Shown here piece after piece: positions 1 through 12,081 of a stretch of DNA of 64,000 bases (positions are counted from its first letter, which is position 1; each line of letters starts with the position of its first letter). The position numbers and the translations under genes were made by a program. The stretch comes from Climacteris rufus. Lineage: Eukaryota > Chordata > Aves > Passeriformes > Climacteridae. The stretch lies in the NCBI GenBank assembly GCA_013398175.1, contig VZRZ01001923.1, positions 248,001 through 312,000 of the forward strand. The letters run 5' to 3'. Under the pieces are notes generated by a model, which ran no database searches, had not been told where the DNA came from, and saw only the letters and a program-made list of their open reading frames with translations.

Positions 1-3000
1 TGATTTGAGGCAGAATTAGAGGTGTAGGTATCCAAGCCTGGAGTTGTAGAGCCAGGCTTTTACAGTCTGCTCAGGGGGATTGGGACATGTGACAAGGGAA
101 AGGGAAAGGTGAGATAATGAGAGAGACCTTGCACAGCACAGAGTCATCCAAGTTGATGTGATGGATGAGGAATTAAGTGGCTAAGTGGTATTGAAAAGGG
201 TAGGAAAACAAGGTAAAATAGGCTGGAGAAAAATGACCTAAGAGAGAGGGAAGTGGAATCCTTAGTGGGATTCCAGACTTGGTAGATGATAGTCCCAGTA
301 ATCAGAAAAATGCAAGACATCTTTTCTAATCGGGAAGCATTTCCTGCACTGAAATACATTCTGGCTAAACCAAAACCATATAGAAAACCTTTTATATATA
401 GAAGTGTGAGAGGGGACAGTGACACATACTGAGGAAACCGGGCAGTTTTCAAGGAACAAACCAGGATGGAGTGTGTGTGCCCAGAGTCACTGAAACTGGG
501 CTGATTTATTTTTTTAAGTAGAAGAGTTCTCTGAAACTTCAGATTTAGTCTGAAAGTGTCTGTCTGTCTCTTCTTTTACATTAAGAAAAAAACAAAAGAC
601 ACAAAGCTTTGGGGTAATGAGGGATATGGTGTTTGGATCCAAAGGTTTTGGTCCCATGAAGTTCCTGTTGCTATTAGGCTGTGAAGAGTGTAGCGCCTGG
701 AAATTGGAATTTTGTCTTGGAGTTACATGTTGCTTGTAGTGATTCTAATTTTTTTTCCTCTGAGTACTGAGCTGTATGTAACAACTCTTCCACTGGTGTA
801 TGCAGCAATTAATAAAATTTATAAAATCATGACTCTCTGCTTTTGAAGCTGGAGAATTATGTTACCTTGAGACTTAACCTTTGTACGTGTTCTGCCTCCT
901 GGAGAGATAGATATCTGACCTCTGCCACTCTGGGCTATCAAAAGGTTGTTTAAAGCATGGGTAACCTTTTGTTCCATACAAGTCAGAATTACCAGACTCA
1001 CATTGTGATGAAATTGTCAGCAAATGAGTTTGCAGCATGTCTGAGGACACTGATCAGACATGGTCAAACCATGCTACAACTCCCTTTGGGACCAAATACA
1101 TCAATTGGCATCCCAGGAAACCAGGATGTTGTGCAGGTGGTTGACTCTTGTCCTCACATGCATTTGAGGCTCTGTAAATAAGTATTTTGAGTAAATATTC
1201 CCCAAACTAGATGGATGGACAAGCTTTTGGCCAAATGGAAAATGTTCCCACAAATTAAGGGTTAAATTCAGCTGAAAAAGCCTCTTTTACTATTTGCAAA
1301 AATATCATTTTGGTTTGGTCTGTTTTTTTTCTTTTTCTGGGAATTTTAACTGAGATTCATGGAACAAAATGTCATGGAACAAAACCTAGAAGCTTGATCT
1401 CATCTCTGCCAGAAACATGGTTCTGAAATGACATGTCACATACTGCAAAGAATGGGACAAGAAGTCAGGGTGGTACATACAGATAGCCAAATAGGTGGTT
1501 TTCAAATGAGTTCTATAAAAGATCATTCTTTCTGCAAAAAAAAAATAATTTTTGTGAGCCAATGGCTGGAAGGGAAAGCAGAGAAATTTAAATGACCTGA
1601 ACCAAAGTTCTGTGCCTATTGTTTAATAATATAAGACTACATGACCCAGTGGCCTTTAAAATTGAGTGATCTATGCAGGGCATATTAAAGCATGGACTCC
1701 TTTTAAGTGTATTTTTCTTTTAATTACTATTATCAATCTGTTTCAGCACTGACAGAAACTTCTTTGTATCACTGCAATTATTAGCAACTGAAATAGCAAA
1801 TATCTGTAAATTGAAAGCAAATAAAAGCTGATAAAGGTAATGTAGCCATTTTCATATCTGCAGTGCTTTACTGCAGACATTCCCTTTTTGGGAAGTATTT
1901 GAAGGAGGATTTATGGGCCTCAGTCTGAGTGGCACGTGCAAGGTGAAGATAAATTGGTGTTTTTCAAGGTGTGACTTTGGCTCTGAAATAGAGTCTCTGG
2001 CTAGGTACCTTTTTAAAACCTAGTTGGCTGACATGGAGAAAATAATACCCAGAAACTAAATCCCAGCTGCACCTAGGTGTTAAACTATGATGGAAATTCC
2101 TAGTAATGTAATGACAGAGGCACTGAGCCTGGGACCTGGCATTTCCCCTTTGTTATGCACTCAGAAAACAATTAATTGTGAAGAATACTGTCATTCTGTT
2201 GGAGTGTGTGAGAAACCACAATATAATAATACAATGGCATGACTGTGGTATCCAAATGTATCCACCTGTAGGCATATATTATGTAGATTTTCAACCATAT
2301 TCACCCCTGTCACTTCTTCCCCTCTATCACCCCATTGCTCTGACTTGCAGAATTACACCAATTCTCTTTAGCTTTTATTCAAGCTAAGGTTTTGCTTAAG
2401 TTCTGCCACTCTTTAATTAATCAGCTTTAATTTTTTTTAAATAAATTAACGAGCTATTTTAATGCTGTACAAGGTCTGGGATATTTCTGCAGGTTTCCCT
2501 GTGGAGACACATGAATGTCTCCATGATGTGAGGGGCAACTTGTGAAAGGAAGGAGCTGAGGCAGAGCTGATGCAGGGGGTGGTAGGTGACCTGAGAGCCT
2601 CATGCTGCACCTCTCAGATGTTCTCAACTGTAATTAGATGTCCCACTGGACTTTTTTTCCTTTTTTCTTTTTTTAAACTTTTTTTAATGTGGTGTATATA
2701 TTACTGGGAAGCAGATGTTGGGTACAAGCCATTTAAATCAAATCTTCAGTCAGAGCTGTGTAAGCTGATACAGAGTCCAGTAGGGGAAATTGTGTGTGGA
2801 GCACTTTCAAGGGAAGCTTGGAGTCCCTTTGGAAGGGAAGGCTTACAAAGGAGATGAGGAAATGAAATAATCTGGTCAGATGCTCACTAAAGTTATGGGA
2901 GTAGCACAAATCCCATTTTGTCCTCCATCCACCTTCCCTAAGTAAGTGAAAATTATCATAGTTTATGGTATTGTCTTTTTTCCCCTGGTTGGGCACACTG

Positions 3001-5774
3001 GTGCACTAACAAACAAATAATGCAAGATGTCACATCCCCCTTATCTTGCATCTAGAAGAAATATTTTGAAATCACCCTTCTTTTTATAACCTCAGTTATT
3101 TACTGTTTGAAATGTATTGCATTGTGTAGTTGTGCCATAAACAGTTCACTGGAAGTTTATTTATAATGTTACAGCTTATTGGCATTTGTGTTAGAGGGAA
3201 AAAAAAAAAAAAAAAGAAAGTTTCTCCATCCCCCTGGAAGAAAAAAAAAGAAAAATCTCAAGCAATAAATTTATGAATACTTTCAGAGAATACATTGAAA
3301 AACCTACTTGCATTCATTTTGCTGTGAGGACTCAATTTTGTGCTCACTGCAATCACTGCTCCCATTGCTTCCAGCGGTGCAGGGTGAAATATTAAATGGG
3401 CTCTGCTTGTGTCTGGACCTGGTATCTAGATAGCTTGTGCAGAAGAAGCAAAGCCCTTTACTCCTGTGTGTATCTACTTAATTGAATACAACCCTAAAGT
3501 CTGTTCTTAAAATGGTGATAAATCAGAAATGTTGCTTTTTTATTTTTCTTATTCCTTCATTTTGATTTGTGACAGTGCAACTTTATTATATTAATTGTTT
3601 ACCAAGAAATGAAGATTTCTGATACACGTTGGAAGATTTATTTTAATATTAACTCCAGTGAAGCAGCATTAAGGAGCTAACCAGGGATTTTAGAGCTAAG
3701 CTCTATTTAAGTAGCTAAGCTCAAAAATTTCTTTTGGCAATGATCTGCTGGTTGCATTTCAAACAGCCTGTACATCCTCCAGGATACTCCTCCTGCACTG
3801 CATGGCACAGGACTTTTTGGTTGTGTGCCTGCAGGCTCACCTGCTCACTCTGGCAAAGCTCACCCTTTCAGTCATTCCCAAAATCTGGATTTTTGGAATT
3901 TTGGATTTTTTTACATTGTGTTATCATGTAACAACTGTTTGGAGGAGATTGCCCAAGGTTTACAAAAATCCTGCCTTTTTCACTGCTTCAATACTAAATG
4001 CTGAGATGTTGCTTGACTACACAGAATCAGCTAGGTGATTTGCTTGGATGATTTTTTTTTTTTTTGTTGTTGCTTTTGTAATTGCTTCTGTTGAGAGAAA
4101 AGAAAGGAAAATTTTGCCCTTGCATCTTTTAAATAAAGTATTTGGACTGCATTTCAAAATGTGCTAAGCATAGGATTCACCTGATGAAACAAAGGAACAG
4201 GCATTGTCCACCAGGAGATATAGGCACATTTGAGGCATGGCTCCTCATGTCCTAAGATGCACCTCCAAAGTAGGTCTGAGGAGTCATCCTGCCCTAAAAC
4301 GTCTGTTTCTCACCCTGCAGTGCCACAAGTGTGACTAGCTCAGATGCAAACCCCTCTGTGGTCTAGTTCAGGCTGAGGTGAGATGAACCCCCCCTTGAAA
4401 CTGTATTTGCCTCAGTTCAATTTTTCAAAGGCTAAAAGCAAAAGTAGAAAAAAAACATGCAAAACTCACAGAGTCATTTTGAGTCACTGAGTCACCAGCT
4501 TTGGTGGGCAGATTCGTTGTATCACCGATCCCATAAACTGGTCAAAATCCGCCTTTCCTCATGGTGTCTAACAAATCTCTCTTAATTTGCAGTCTGTGCA
4601 TTCTTCCCTGTGCCAACCTCCTTGGTTAAATATTTCTTTTCCCTCCCTCGTGTTTATTTCCTCGATATGCTTAGAAAGAATAGTCATCCCTCCCCTGCAT
4701 AAACACACCTCTTTTCCTTTCCTTTATCTAAGCAAGCTGATCTTGTCTAGACACCTCATTTATGAAATTTTATGAACATTTTTGTGGCTGTTCAGCTGCC
4801 TCTCTCTGCAGGAGGCTAAGTTCACGTACATCTCTTTAGGGCAGAGCTTTATATATTACTCCAGGTGGAGAATTCATCTTCACTTTGTAACTGGAGTTTG
4901 GCTTTTCCTCTTGATGGTGGAAACACTGAACTGATCGCTCTCTCCTGGAGCTGGATTAACCTCTTCTGTGAGTGCAGCTCACTGATTGCTCTGAGTCACT
5001 GTGGGATTAACCCATATACCCAAATATTTCTATTTCTCAATAATCTTCACTTACAGATCTTTGCAGTTGTAGACATTTTTGTTAATTTGCTCTGTAATGG
5101 ATGTCTTGAGACTCTATATTGTCAAGCTTTATCACATTTTCCTTTAGTCCCACATGGTTGTTATTTGTACTTGACAGGGTATTCCAAAGGTGTGCCATTA
5201 GCAGATTTTGTGATTGCTATTTATTTGTATTATTTCTGTTTATGTCACTAAGAAACCTGCAAAATCACTGAGACTTACCACTTGTAATCCTTGCTAGACT
5301 CCCTTTTTATGGTTTCAATTTTGCCACCCTTTCCACAAGTTCTTCAGTCACCCTGGTATCCCAGTTGTGGTCCCTGTTTTCCCTGTGTTTCCTAATAATT
5401 TGACCTCTTGTATTACTGAAATACTGCATTTCTTTATTTAGAAAATGGGCTGTGTTATCAGAGAAAGCTATCAGGAAAACTTGGATAGATCCCAGCTAAC
5501 CTAAGCTTAGCAAACCCATTGCTTCACTGATTGCATTTTGATTTATCTCAAAGTTTCTAATTACTCTTTCCCTTAACATTTGTTCGGGTAATGTATCTGT
5601 TTATTATCCTTCTTGATGCATTAGATTTTCTGGAAAACATCAACATCATCTTTGGAAACTAATACTTAGGATTAATGTAATTTTTAGCCCAAACCTGGAG
5701 TATTTTTACTTCATTTCAGCTTGATAAGTTTAGTTGTGGTTGTTTTTTGTTTTCTTTTTTTTTTTTTTTGAACG

Positions 5775-5890
5775 TGAAGAATCTTTGGGTATTTGTTTTA
5801 TTATTCTTTGCAAGGAAAAGTTCTACCTGGCATTTGGCAATTCTCACTTTAGCCCTATCCATCTTCCTCTCTAAGGTGTAGATTTCTGTT
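5775..5890 (-). repeat. possible old LINE (CR1-like) ORF2 fragment
   Basis: Read on the minus strand, this segment translates to a stretch containing RAKVRIAKCQVELFLAKN followed by a TQRFF-type motif. It resembles the linker between endonuclease and reverse transcriptase in CR1-type LINEs, where a pattern like RAKAQLELxLAxxxKxNKKGFFKY is usual. The flanking sequence is too decayed to extend the match with confidence, and neighbouring minus-strand frames are only about 60-70 codons long. It could equally be a chance resemblance. This is recognition by eye and from memory, not a search. Confidence 0.3.
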
Positions 5891-8800
5891 GATCAGTTTT
5901 TTTACTTCTTATATATTGTCAGTTCCCTGTTTCTGTTTTCTTCCTTTGGGCGATTATTTACTCTTTTATAACTGATGCCCAGCTTTACAAATTTTTCCCT
6001 TTCTTTGAGTTGAAACCTTTTGATGTAAGGACATTCCAGGTGTCTTCTGCTGCCAGGTGTCTGACTCTTCCACCTCTCATAGTCCACCTGTCTTCACTTA
6101 TTACTATCTGTAGTTCAGTCTGCTGTAATTTATAATTTACCAGCTCTTGCCCTTTTGAGAGCAAGAAACCCAGTCTCGTTACTTTCTGGTTGTTCATTTT
6201 TTATGAACTGATTCAATTCTTTCTTCAAGCCAGTGAGGACTTCTGAAAAATCCTGTAAGAGCTAAAGGTGGCGTGAAGTTACGTGAAGTAATTGGCTGTT
6301 GAATGGAGAAATAAGCATGCTGTTGCATCTGCAGAAATCTCAGCCTCCTGTTATTAATAGCATTTATTCCCCAAGCTCATCTCGAGCAAGATGAGTCTGA
6401 CATGGTGAGGGAGTGCTCTGTAGTATCTATTTCTGTAATAGCATAACAGGTTGGGCTGCTGCACAGATCCCAGCTCTCCAGGTTTCTAAGGATGGGTTTG
6501 ATTTCTCCTCACATCAGCTGTGTAAGCGAGAGCCTTCAGCTCCTCTGTGTTCAGTGGGAGGTGATTCACCTCCTGCCTGGCTGTCAGGGATGGATGGGGT
6601 GAATCACTCTGCTGACATGCCCCACTCTTCCCTCTGCTCTCACAGGAGGATGGTTGGCCATGGGGTTGCAGTATTATGAAGGATGCAGGAGGTTGGGTGG
6701 AGCTCAGTCACTCTGTGGCCACACAAAACCATTTTGCTCTTTCACAGAGCTGAACCTGGGCTGCAAACGTCTCTGAGGACTGGATCACTTTAATGGCAGT
6801 TTTGCTGAATGGAGGTCCAGCATAATCATATTAACTTAAATTTAGCTTAAGGTCTGCATATGCTGCAATCACCCTTTGACTGCAGTGGCAACATGGCCTA
6901 CCAGCATTTCATAGCTCTGGTTCCTGGCCACTCCATAAATTCTTCAAAACCAATGTGCTGAACATCAAAACTTAGTGAAAATTTTTTCTTTTTTATTCCC
7001 CCCGTGACCTTTTCTGAGACAGTGTTTTCTGTTAAATGATGCAGTACCAATCCCCATTTTCAAAACTTGGAGTATTTCAGTTTTGGAACACATTTAAAAT
7101 TCGTATTTAAGTTTTTTTTTTGTTGCTGCTCTTGCGCGTGTACCTGCAGTGAACGACAACAAATAAATAAAAAATAATGGAGTGAAATCTAATTGAAAAA
7201 GTGCCTAGAGATAAAAACACATTGTTCCCTAGTAGAAAGAAAAAGTTATGCATGATTTACCATTTCAGCATACTGGGATTTAATTTTGAGGTTTAAGCAG
7301 ATTTTTGTATATTTAGACGGCTGAAACTAATGTCTGGTTTTGTTTTTATTTTACTTTTTAAAAACATTTATGCAATATTTTCCTACTTCAGAAAAGACTA
7401 ATTAGATTAGCAAGTAGCCAGCTCTTCTTTGTCAGATTTTACAAATATGCAACTCTGCTCTTTTGCTGCTCCTTTAGTGTAGAACAGAATCCACTCTCTC
7501 TTCCCCGGTTTAGGAGGACATCTCTGGTAGAGTCATTGTGGACTCAAATGATTTCCTGCCCTTGTTAACCTTCATTTTCCTTTGGTGACAATGTTCTCTT
7601 CATCCTCTTGCATGTTTGGTTCTTGACCCCTGTATAACACTACTTCGACAGCTTCATCCTTCCTATTGCCTACCTTATCAGGGATTCATTAAGTGCAAGA
7701 GAACTTTGCTCCCTGTTCTTGCTGGAGGTGCAGAGGTCTGTTCCCACGGTGTGTATCGCAATTTCAGGAAACATCTGTCTCAGTCTTATGGTTAAAAAAG
7801 TTCAGCTGGATGCAGGCTCACAGCTTAGACACTTCTTTCATCCTGGAAGATGGAAGTTTGACAGTGTGGTAACATGTATGGTCTGAAATGGCAAGAGTGA
7901 GGTAATTTTAAAAGGAAGGATTGGTCCCTCTGTGTGTCAGACTGAGCGCTGTCATCAGCTGCACCTCCACTGTCAAACTGAATTGCTCTTCTTAGTATAT
8001 CAAGAGAATTTGAGAGCACCAACTTTGCAAGGTGCTTGTGCAAGGAAACTTGGGCTTTGTTTAATCATGAATGTCTGATTTAATTCCAAAGTTAAACATC
8101 CATTCCTCAAAAACATCTTTCTTGATAAATTTGACATTGCCACCCTTTGTATGGCTTCAGCTGTCTCCTACACTGAAATAGTGGTACAAAAATGGCTGGT
8201 TCAGAGCTACTGCTCGTGCCCTCTCGTGATCCAATGGCCTTAGAAGTCCCTGGGAAAGACTCCTGTGAGTCACATTTGTGATAGTGAAATTGATGCTGTG
8301 TGTCAGATGAGAATTTGGATCCACACTCGACACCCAAAACGCAGTTTTGGAGTAGGTCGTTTTTCAGTTGAAAGATTTCTGCAGCTGAGATGATTGATGG
8401 TGAGCAAGCTGAGTGTCCTCATCTGATTAGGATGTGATAAAACACATTATCTAAAACCTCAAGGGGCTGGATTGGATGGTTCATAACATAACGAGATATT
8501 CTCAGTTAGAGAACACAGACCAGCAGCTGTTAGAGACAGTTGGCCCAATTGAAATGGCAATAGTCAGAAATGCTCCTCCCAGAAGGGTGGCTCTTCAATA
8601 TCCAAAATGTGTGTTATTTACACAGTGTCAGTGCCAAACTGGATTACAGGCTCCATTCAGAATTTCTAATCACCTCTCTGTTCCTTGAGTGCTGAAGTGA
8701 CTTCTGTCAGAGCAGATGCTTATCCTGGAGTAGAAGGGTTTCCAAAGTATTCATTACAGACCATAAATACAGTTAGAAGAAAAATGAAATTAAAGGCAGC

Positions 8801-9040
8801 TGCCAATCAGTTTAGTTTAGAAAACTGAATTTCTTAATAGCCCAAACTTAATTCAAGGCAGTTAATCTCTCACATAACTTCCACCAAAGACATTGCTGCT
8901 GAATCTGAGGGAGAGCTTTGCACATTAACAATTGTGCATTAATTGTTGCCAATTTTAGAAGTATGAAGGTACCAGCTTGATCCAACCAGTACTTAGTGCA
9001 TATGTGATTTATATATATATATAAATATGTGATATAGTCT

Positions 9041-9060
9041 ATATGTGATATATCACATAT
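9041..9060. repeat. perfect 20-bp AT-rich palindrome
   Basis: The sequence is ATATGTGATA followed directly by its exact reverse complement TATCACATAT. It sits just after a short (TA)n tract at about 9010-9022, and TATGTGAT-type units recur at about 9001, 9026 and 9042. It probably arose from microsatellite-like slippage and expansion. It could extrude as a cruciform, but no function is implied. Confidence 0.9.
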
Positions 9061-11590
9061 TCATTTAGCATTTGCTTATTTGCTCTCTCCTATATAGTGC
9101 TTTATGGAAGAGGCTTTTAAAGCTTCCAGTGTTGTTTTTCTGTTTTGGAAGATTAGACATGAAATGTGAATGCTCAATATATCTCTGATTTTTTGGTCTT
9201 AAGTAAGGGGTCAAACTGAACTGGCTTTAAAATTTACAGTGAAACTTGCTTAAATAAATTACTCTTTGGAAATAATACATTTGACTGTCAGCAAAAATGA
9301 AATAATTGTCTTTGTTTTATACAGTAGAGATGTGATTGTTACCTGTGCTTAGGGGAAAAAATAACAGCACAAACTTTCTCCCAGATTTTGAAATAAAGGC
9401 TGTATTTTTATATTAGTTGTACAAGTACTAAACTGTCAGCTGGGACAGAGAAGATATAGTGTGGATGGGGGATGGAGGTCACACTGTAAATTCTTCTGTT
9501 CAAGGGCTGTTTGTGCAGGAGAAAGTGCAGTGTAAGATGTGTCACTGGGTGCAAAAAAGGGGACTCCTAAGCTTTGATTCCAGGTCTCTGACTCCTTCCC
9601 TAGCCTTAAACTTGGTAATGAACAGTGACTCTTTAATTAAAATGAGAAGAATGCATCTCTGCTTGCCCAATGCAACAGGATTTGGTCCTACAAAAACCCC
9701 CACCCTGCTGTTTTCTCCCTTTGATTTCACAGCAAGTTGTAAACTTTCAAAATCAGGGTTAACTCACTGCAACACACTGCAGAATAATTGAATAAAATAC
9801 ACTATTAAACTACTCCATGGTTTTCTTTTTTCTTTTGTTGTTTTAATGTAGATATTGTTTCTGTGGGGTGTGACCCTCCTTCAGTAGTCCATTGGCCACA
9901 GTCCATTGTGTTAAGAATGTTGTAAGGGACTTCCCAGTTTATTGGAAAAGTTGGCTGCTCAGAGTGTCTCACAGTTATATATCCTAAAGCAAATAAGTAG
10001 ATATACATTTAGATGGAAATAAGAATGACAAACTAGATCTCTGTCTTGTGCAAATGCAAAATGCAGAAATCAAAATGGGAAAATTCCACTTCCCTTTGTG
10101 GTATTAGTCATCAGGAGTGCTTGAATGCAAATATAGAGCTTCAATTTATTAAGGATTTGGGGATCTGAAACACATTCCAACAGGATTTGAAAAGCATACA
10201 AGAATTGTGCCAAACAGATTACATCTAGAAATATCAGATGTATGTTACCCTTCAAACGTTGGGAAAACGGAAAGAAGGTGCAAAAAGAAGAAGAAATAGA
10301 GGTGCAGAAGAGACAAATGTTTTTCTGGTATGGAAAACTCCAGAAACTCCAGTCTTTTACTGTTTGATAATATAATTAGCCAGTGTTTTGACTAGACTGA
10401 TTTGATAATGATGCATAGAAAAGGGCAATTTAATCTTGGCACAGTAACTAGGAATGTTTGCCTCATTGCTTTCTATGTCTTAATTTCTACTTTAAATTAA
10501 ATGTCTTCAGCTTCTGAATGGTTTATATTAGAAATCTTCCTTTACAAACCTTCTATTTTGAGCCATTAATTAATTTAATGCACAAGGTATATCATGGGAT
10601 TGCAGTAGATCAAGAACGTATTTTTGTTCTCTTTCTGCATCTCTAAACTCTATTAAGACACACTGCAAGCCATTTGTGCATTGAGGAGGACATACACATT
10701 TCTTATTCCCTCTCAGATGTTTCTATTAACTTTCTGATGGTCCTTGTGCTCTTATTCCCAGAATATTTGTATTTCCATTTATTTGTACTTCGTATATCTT
10801 GCGTGACAAAGAAAAACAACACTGCACCAACACTTGCTTTAGGAAAATATCTGCAGTGTCTGTTGATTGGAAAGGAAATTAACCCTGTATGCAAAGGCAC
10901 ATACCTTGTGGTCTGTATTTCCCTCAGGAAGGTGATATGCCCACAGTTGTTATTCCATCTTCCATGTGAGACTTCTTGTAAAAAACAAAATACCCAGAGT
11001 TATGCTTGAAGGATAATAAGAGGTGGAGAGTGTTGTAGTAGAAGTTACTCAGCTCCTGTTTGGTGGATGACAGTAAAAATAGGCAGATTTCTGTGAGTTA
11101 CCCACTGGAATTAGTTTTTCATGTTTCTCTCAAGCATCTGTTTAGAGTTGTTGAAGTAGGTGGGCCCCCATTTTGGCCAGAATAACAATCCTCTGCTTGG
11201 ATTTAATAGAACACTGATCTCTGAGAAACTTCAGGAAGGCTCCACTGGGGTGGTGCAGTTCCATCTGTGACTGCTCTGCCACCTCGTTGGTCTTCTTGAG
11301 GTCAAAGAAAAGTCTCCAATTTACTTCAAACTAGCAAAGCATCAAATCACTCCTTTTTGTGACAAACTTGCCATTTCCTACTTCAAATTCTACAGAACTC
11401 TTCTGTTGCTTGGAAAGACTGAGTTTGAACAAAGTCATTTATGCACCTAGTGAGTGCCAAACTCGGTTTAGCTTGGTGAGGGCAAAAGCACGGGATGGGG
11501 AGGAAGGTTGGATTTTGTATTCCGTTATCTGAGGCCTGAAAAATTATACAGCAAGGTTTAAAGCAGATGCAGGAATGGCTGTACAGCCTT

Positions 11591-11645
11591 CTGTGCTAAC
11601 CAGCAGGACATTTCAGGTCAAATAATGATTTTTACTCTTTTCCAG
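11591..11645 (+). promoter_or_regulatory. KCNH5: branch point and 3' splice site of the S4-pore exon
   Basis: A TGCTAAC branch-point-like motif lies at 11593-11599, about 47-50 nt before the exon. A pyrimidine-rich run (TTTTTACTCTTTTCCAG) follows and ends in AG at 11644-11645. An earlier AG at 11615-11616 is a poor alternative: using it would add 29 nt and place an in-frame TAA in the product. The chosen site puts the exon exactly at the residue where the conserved EAG S3-S4/S4 sequence starts. Confidence 0.9.
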
Positions 11646-12075
11646 GGAATCAGTAGCCTCTTCAGTTCCTTAAAAGTGGTGCGCCTGCTGCGGCTGGGTC
11701 GCGTGGCCAGGAAGCTGGACCATTACCTGGAATATGGTGCTGCTGTACTGGTGCTGCTGGTGTGTGTGTTTGGCCTGGCAGCGCACTGGCTGGCCTGCAT
11801 CTGGTACAGCATCGGGGACTACGAGGTCATCGATGAACTCACCAACACCATCAAAACAGACAGCTGGCTGTACCAGCTGGCCCTGAGCATCGGGACACCA
11901 TATCGATACAACTCCACGGGCTCAGGGCAGTGGGAAGGAGGGCCCAGCAAAGACTCCTTGTACATATCCTCTCTCTACTTTACCATGACAAGCCTTACAA
12001 CCATAGGATTTGGGAACATAGCACCGACCACTGATGGGGAGAAGATTTTTTCGGTGGCCATGATGATGGTTGGCT
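11646..12075 (+). CDS. KCNH5: KCNH5 (EAG2/Kv10.2) exon: S4, S5, pore and start of S6
   Basis: This internal exon encodes 143 residues plus the first base of a Ser codon. KCNH5 forms tetrameric voltage-gated potassium channels in the plasma membrane, mainly of neurons. By exon residue: S3-S4 end (GISSLFSSLK, 1-10); S4 with regularly spaced arginines (VVRLLRLGRVARKL, 11-24); S5 (about 31-55, AAVLVLLVCVFGLAAHW); extracellular turret (about 56-100) with an N-S-T glycosylation sequon at 89-91; pore helix (about 105-119); potassium filter IGFGN (120-124); start of S6 (132-143). KCNH5 rather than KCNH1 is supported by SLTTIGFGNIAPTTD (KCNH1 has SLTSVGF and APSTD), by LALSIGTPYRYN (KCNH1 LAMDIGTPYQFN) and by VIDE after GDYE. 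The exon is intact with no stops or frameshifts and is more GC-rich than its flanks. The ATG at 11625 is intronic and is not a start. Confidence 0.97.
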
Positions 12076-12081
12076 GTAAGT
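12076..12081 (+). promoter_or_regulatory. KCNH5: 5' splice donor after the S4-pore exon
   Basis: The exon ends in GGCT and the intron begins GTAAGT, a perfect donor consensus. It leaves a Ser codon split after its first base, which the next exon completes with CT. Read-through into the intron would give Cys-Lys and then TAA at 12081-12083, so intron retention would truncate the channel at the start of S6. Confidence 0.95.

Larger units (their letters stand above)
1..11645 (+). other. KCNH5: KCNH5 upstream intron, 3' part
   Basis: This stretch precedes the S4-pore exon and ends in its splice acceptor, so it is inferred to be the 3' part of an intron. I see no recognisable coding exon on either strand. 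Open frames here are short, lack flanking splice signals and resemble no family I know. Contents are AT-rich unique-looking sequence, an A17 run at 3199-3215, a T13 run ending at 5769, a possible old LINE fragment near 5.8 kb, and an AT-rich palindrome at 9041-9060. About 1-5.7 kb, 6.2-9.0 kb and 9.1-11.5 kb hold nothing else I can name. I looked for an 81-nt alternative exon like the one KCNH1 uses just before this point and did not see one. Confidence 0.85.

Noticed and set aside
4865..5248. 128-codon hydrophobic frame resembling a multi-pass membrane protein
   Set aside because: The hydrophobicity comes from T-rich DNA. There is no conserved motif and no gene context.
11625..11645. ATG-initiated frame running into the pore exon
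   Set aside because: The bases before 11646 are the polypyrimidine tract and AG of a splice acceptor. The ATG is intronic and the exon is internal.
11615..11645. Alternative upstream 3' splice site TTTCAG
   Set aside because: It would add 29 nt with an in-frame TAA and shift the frame of the conserved S4.
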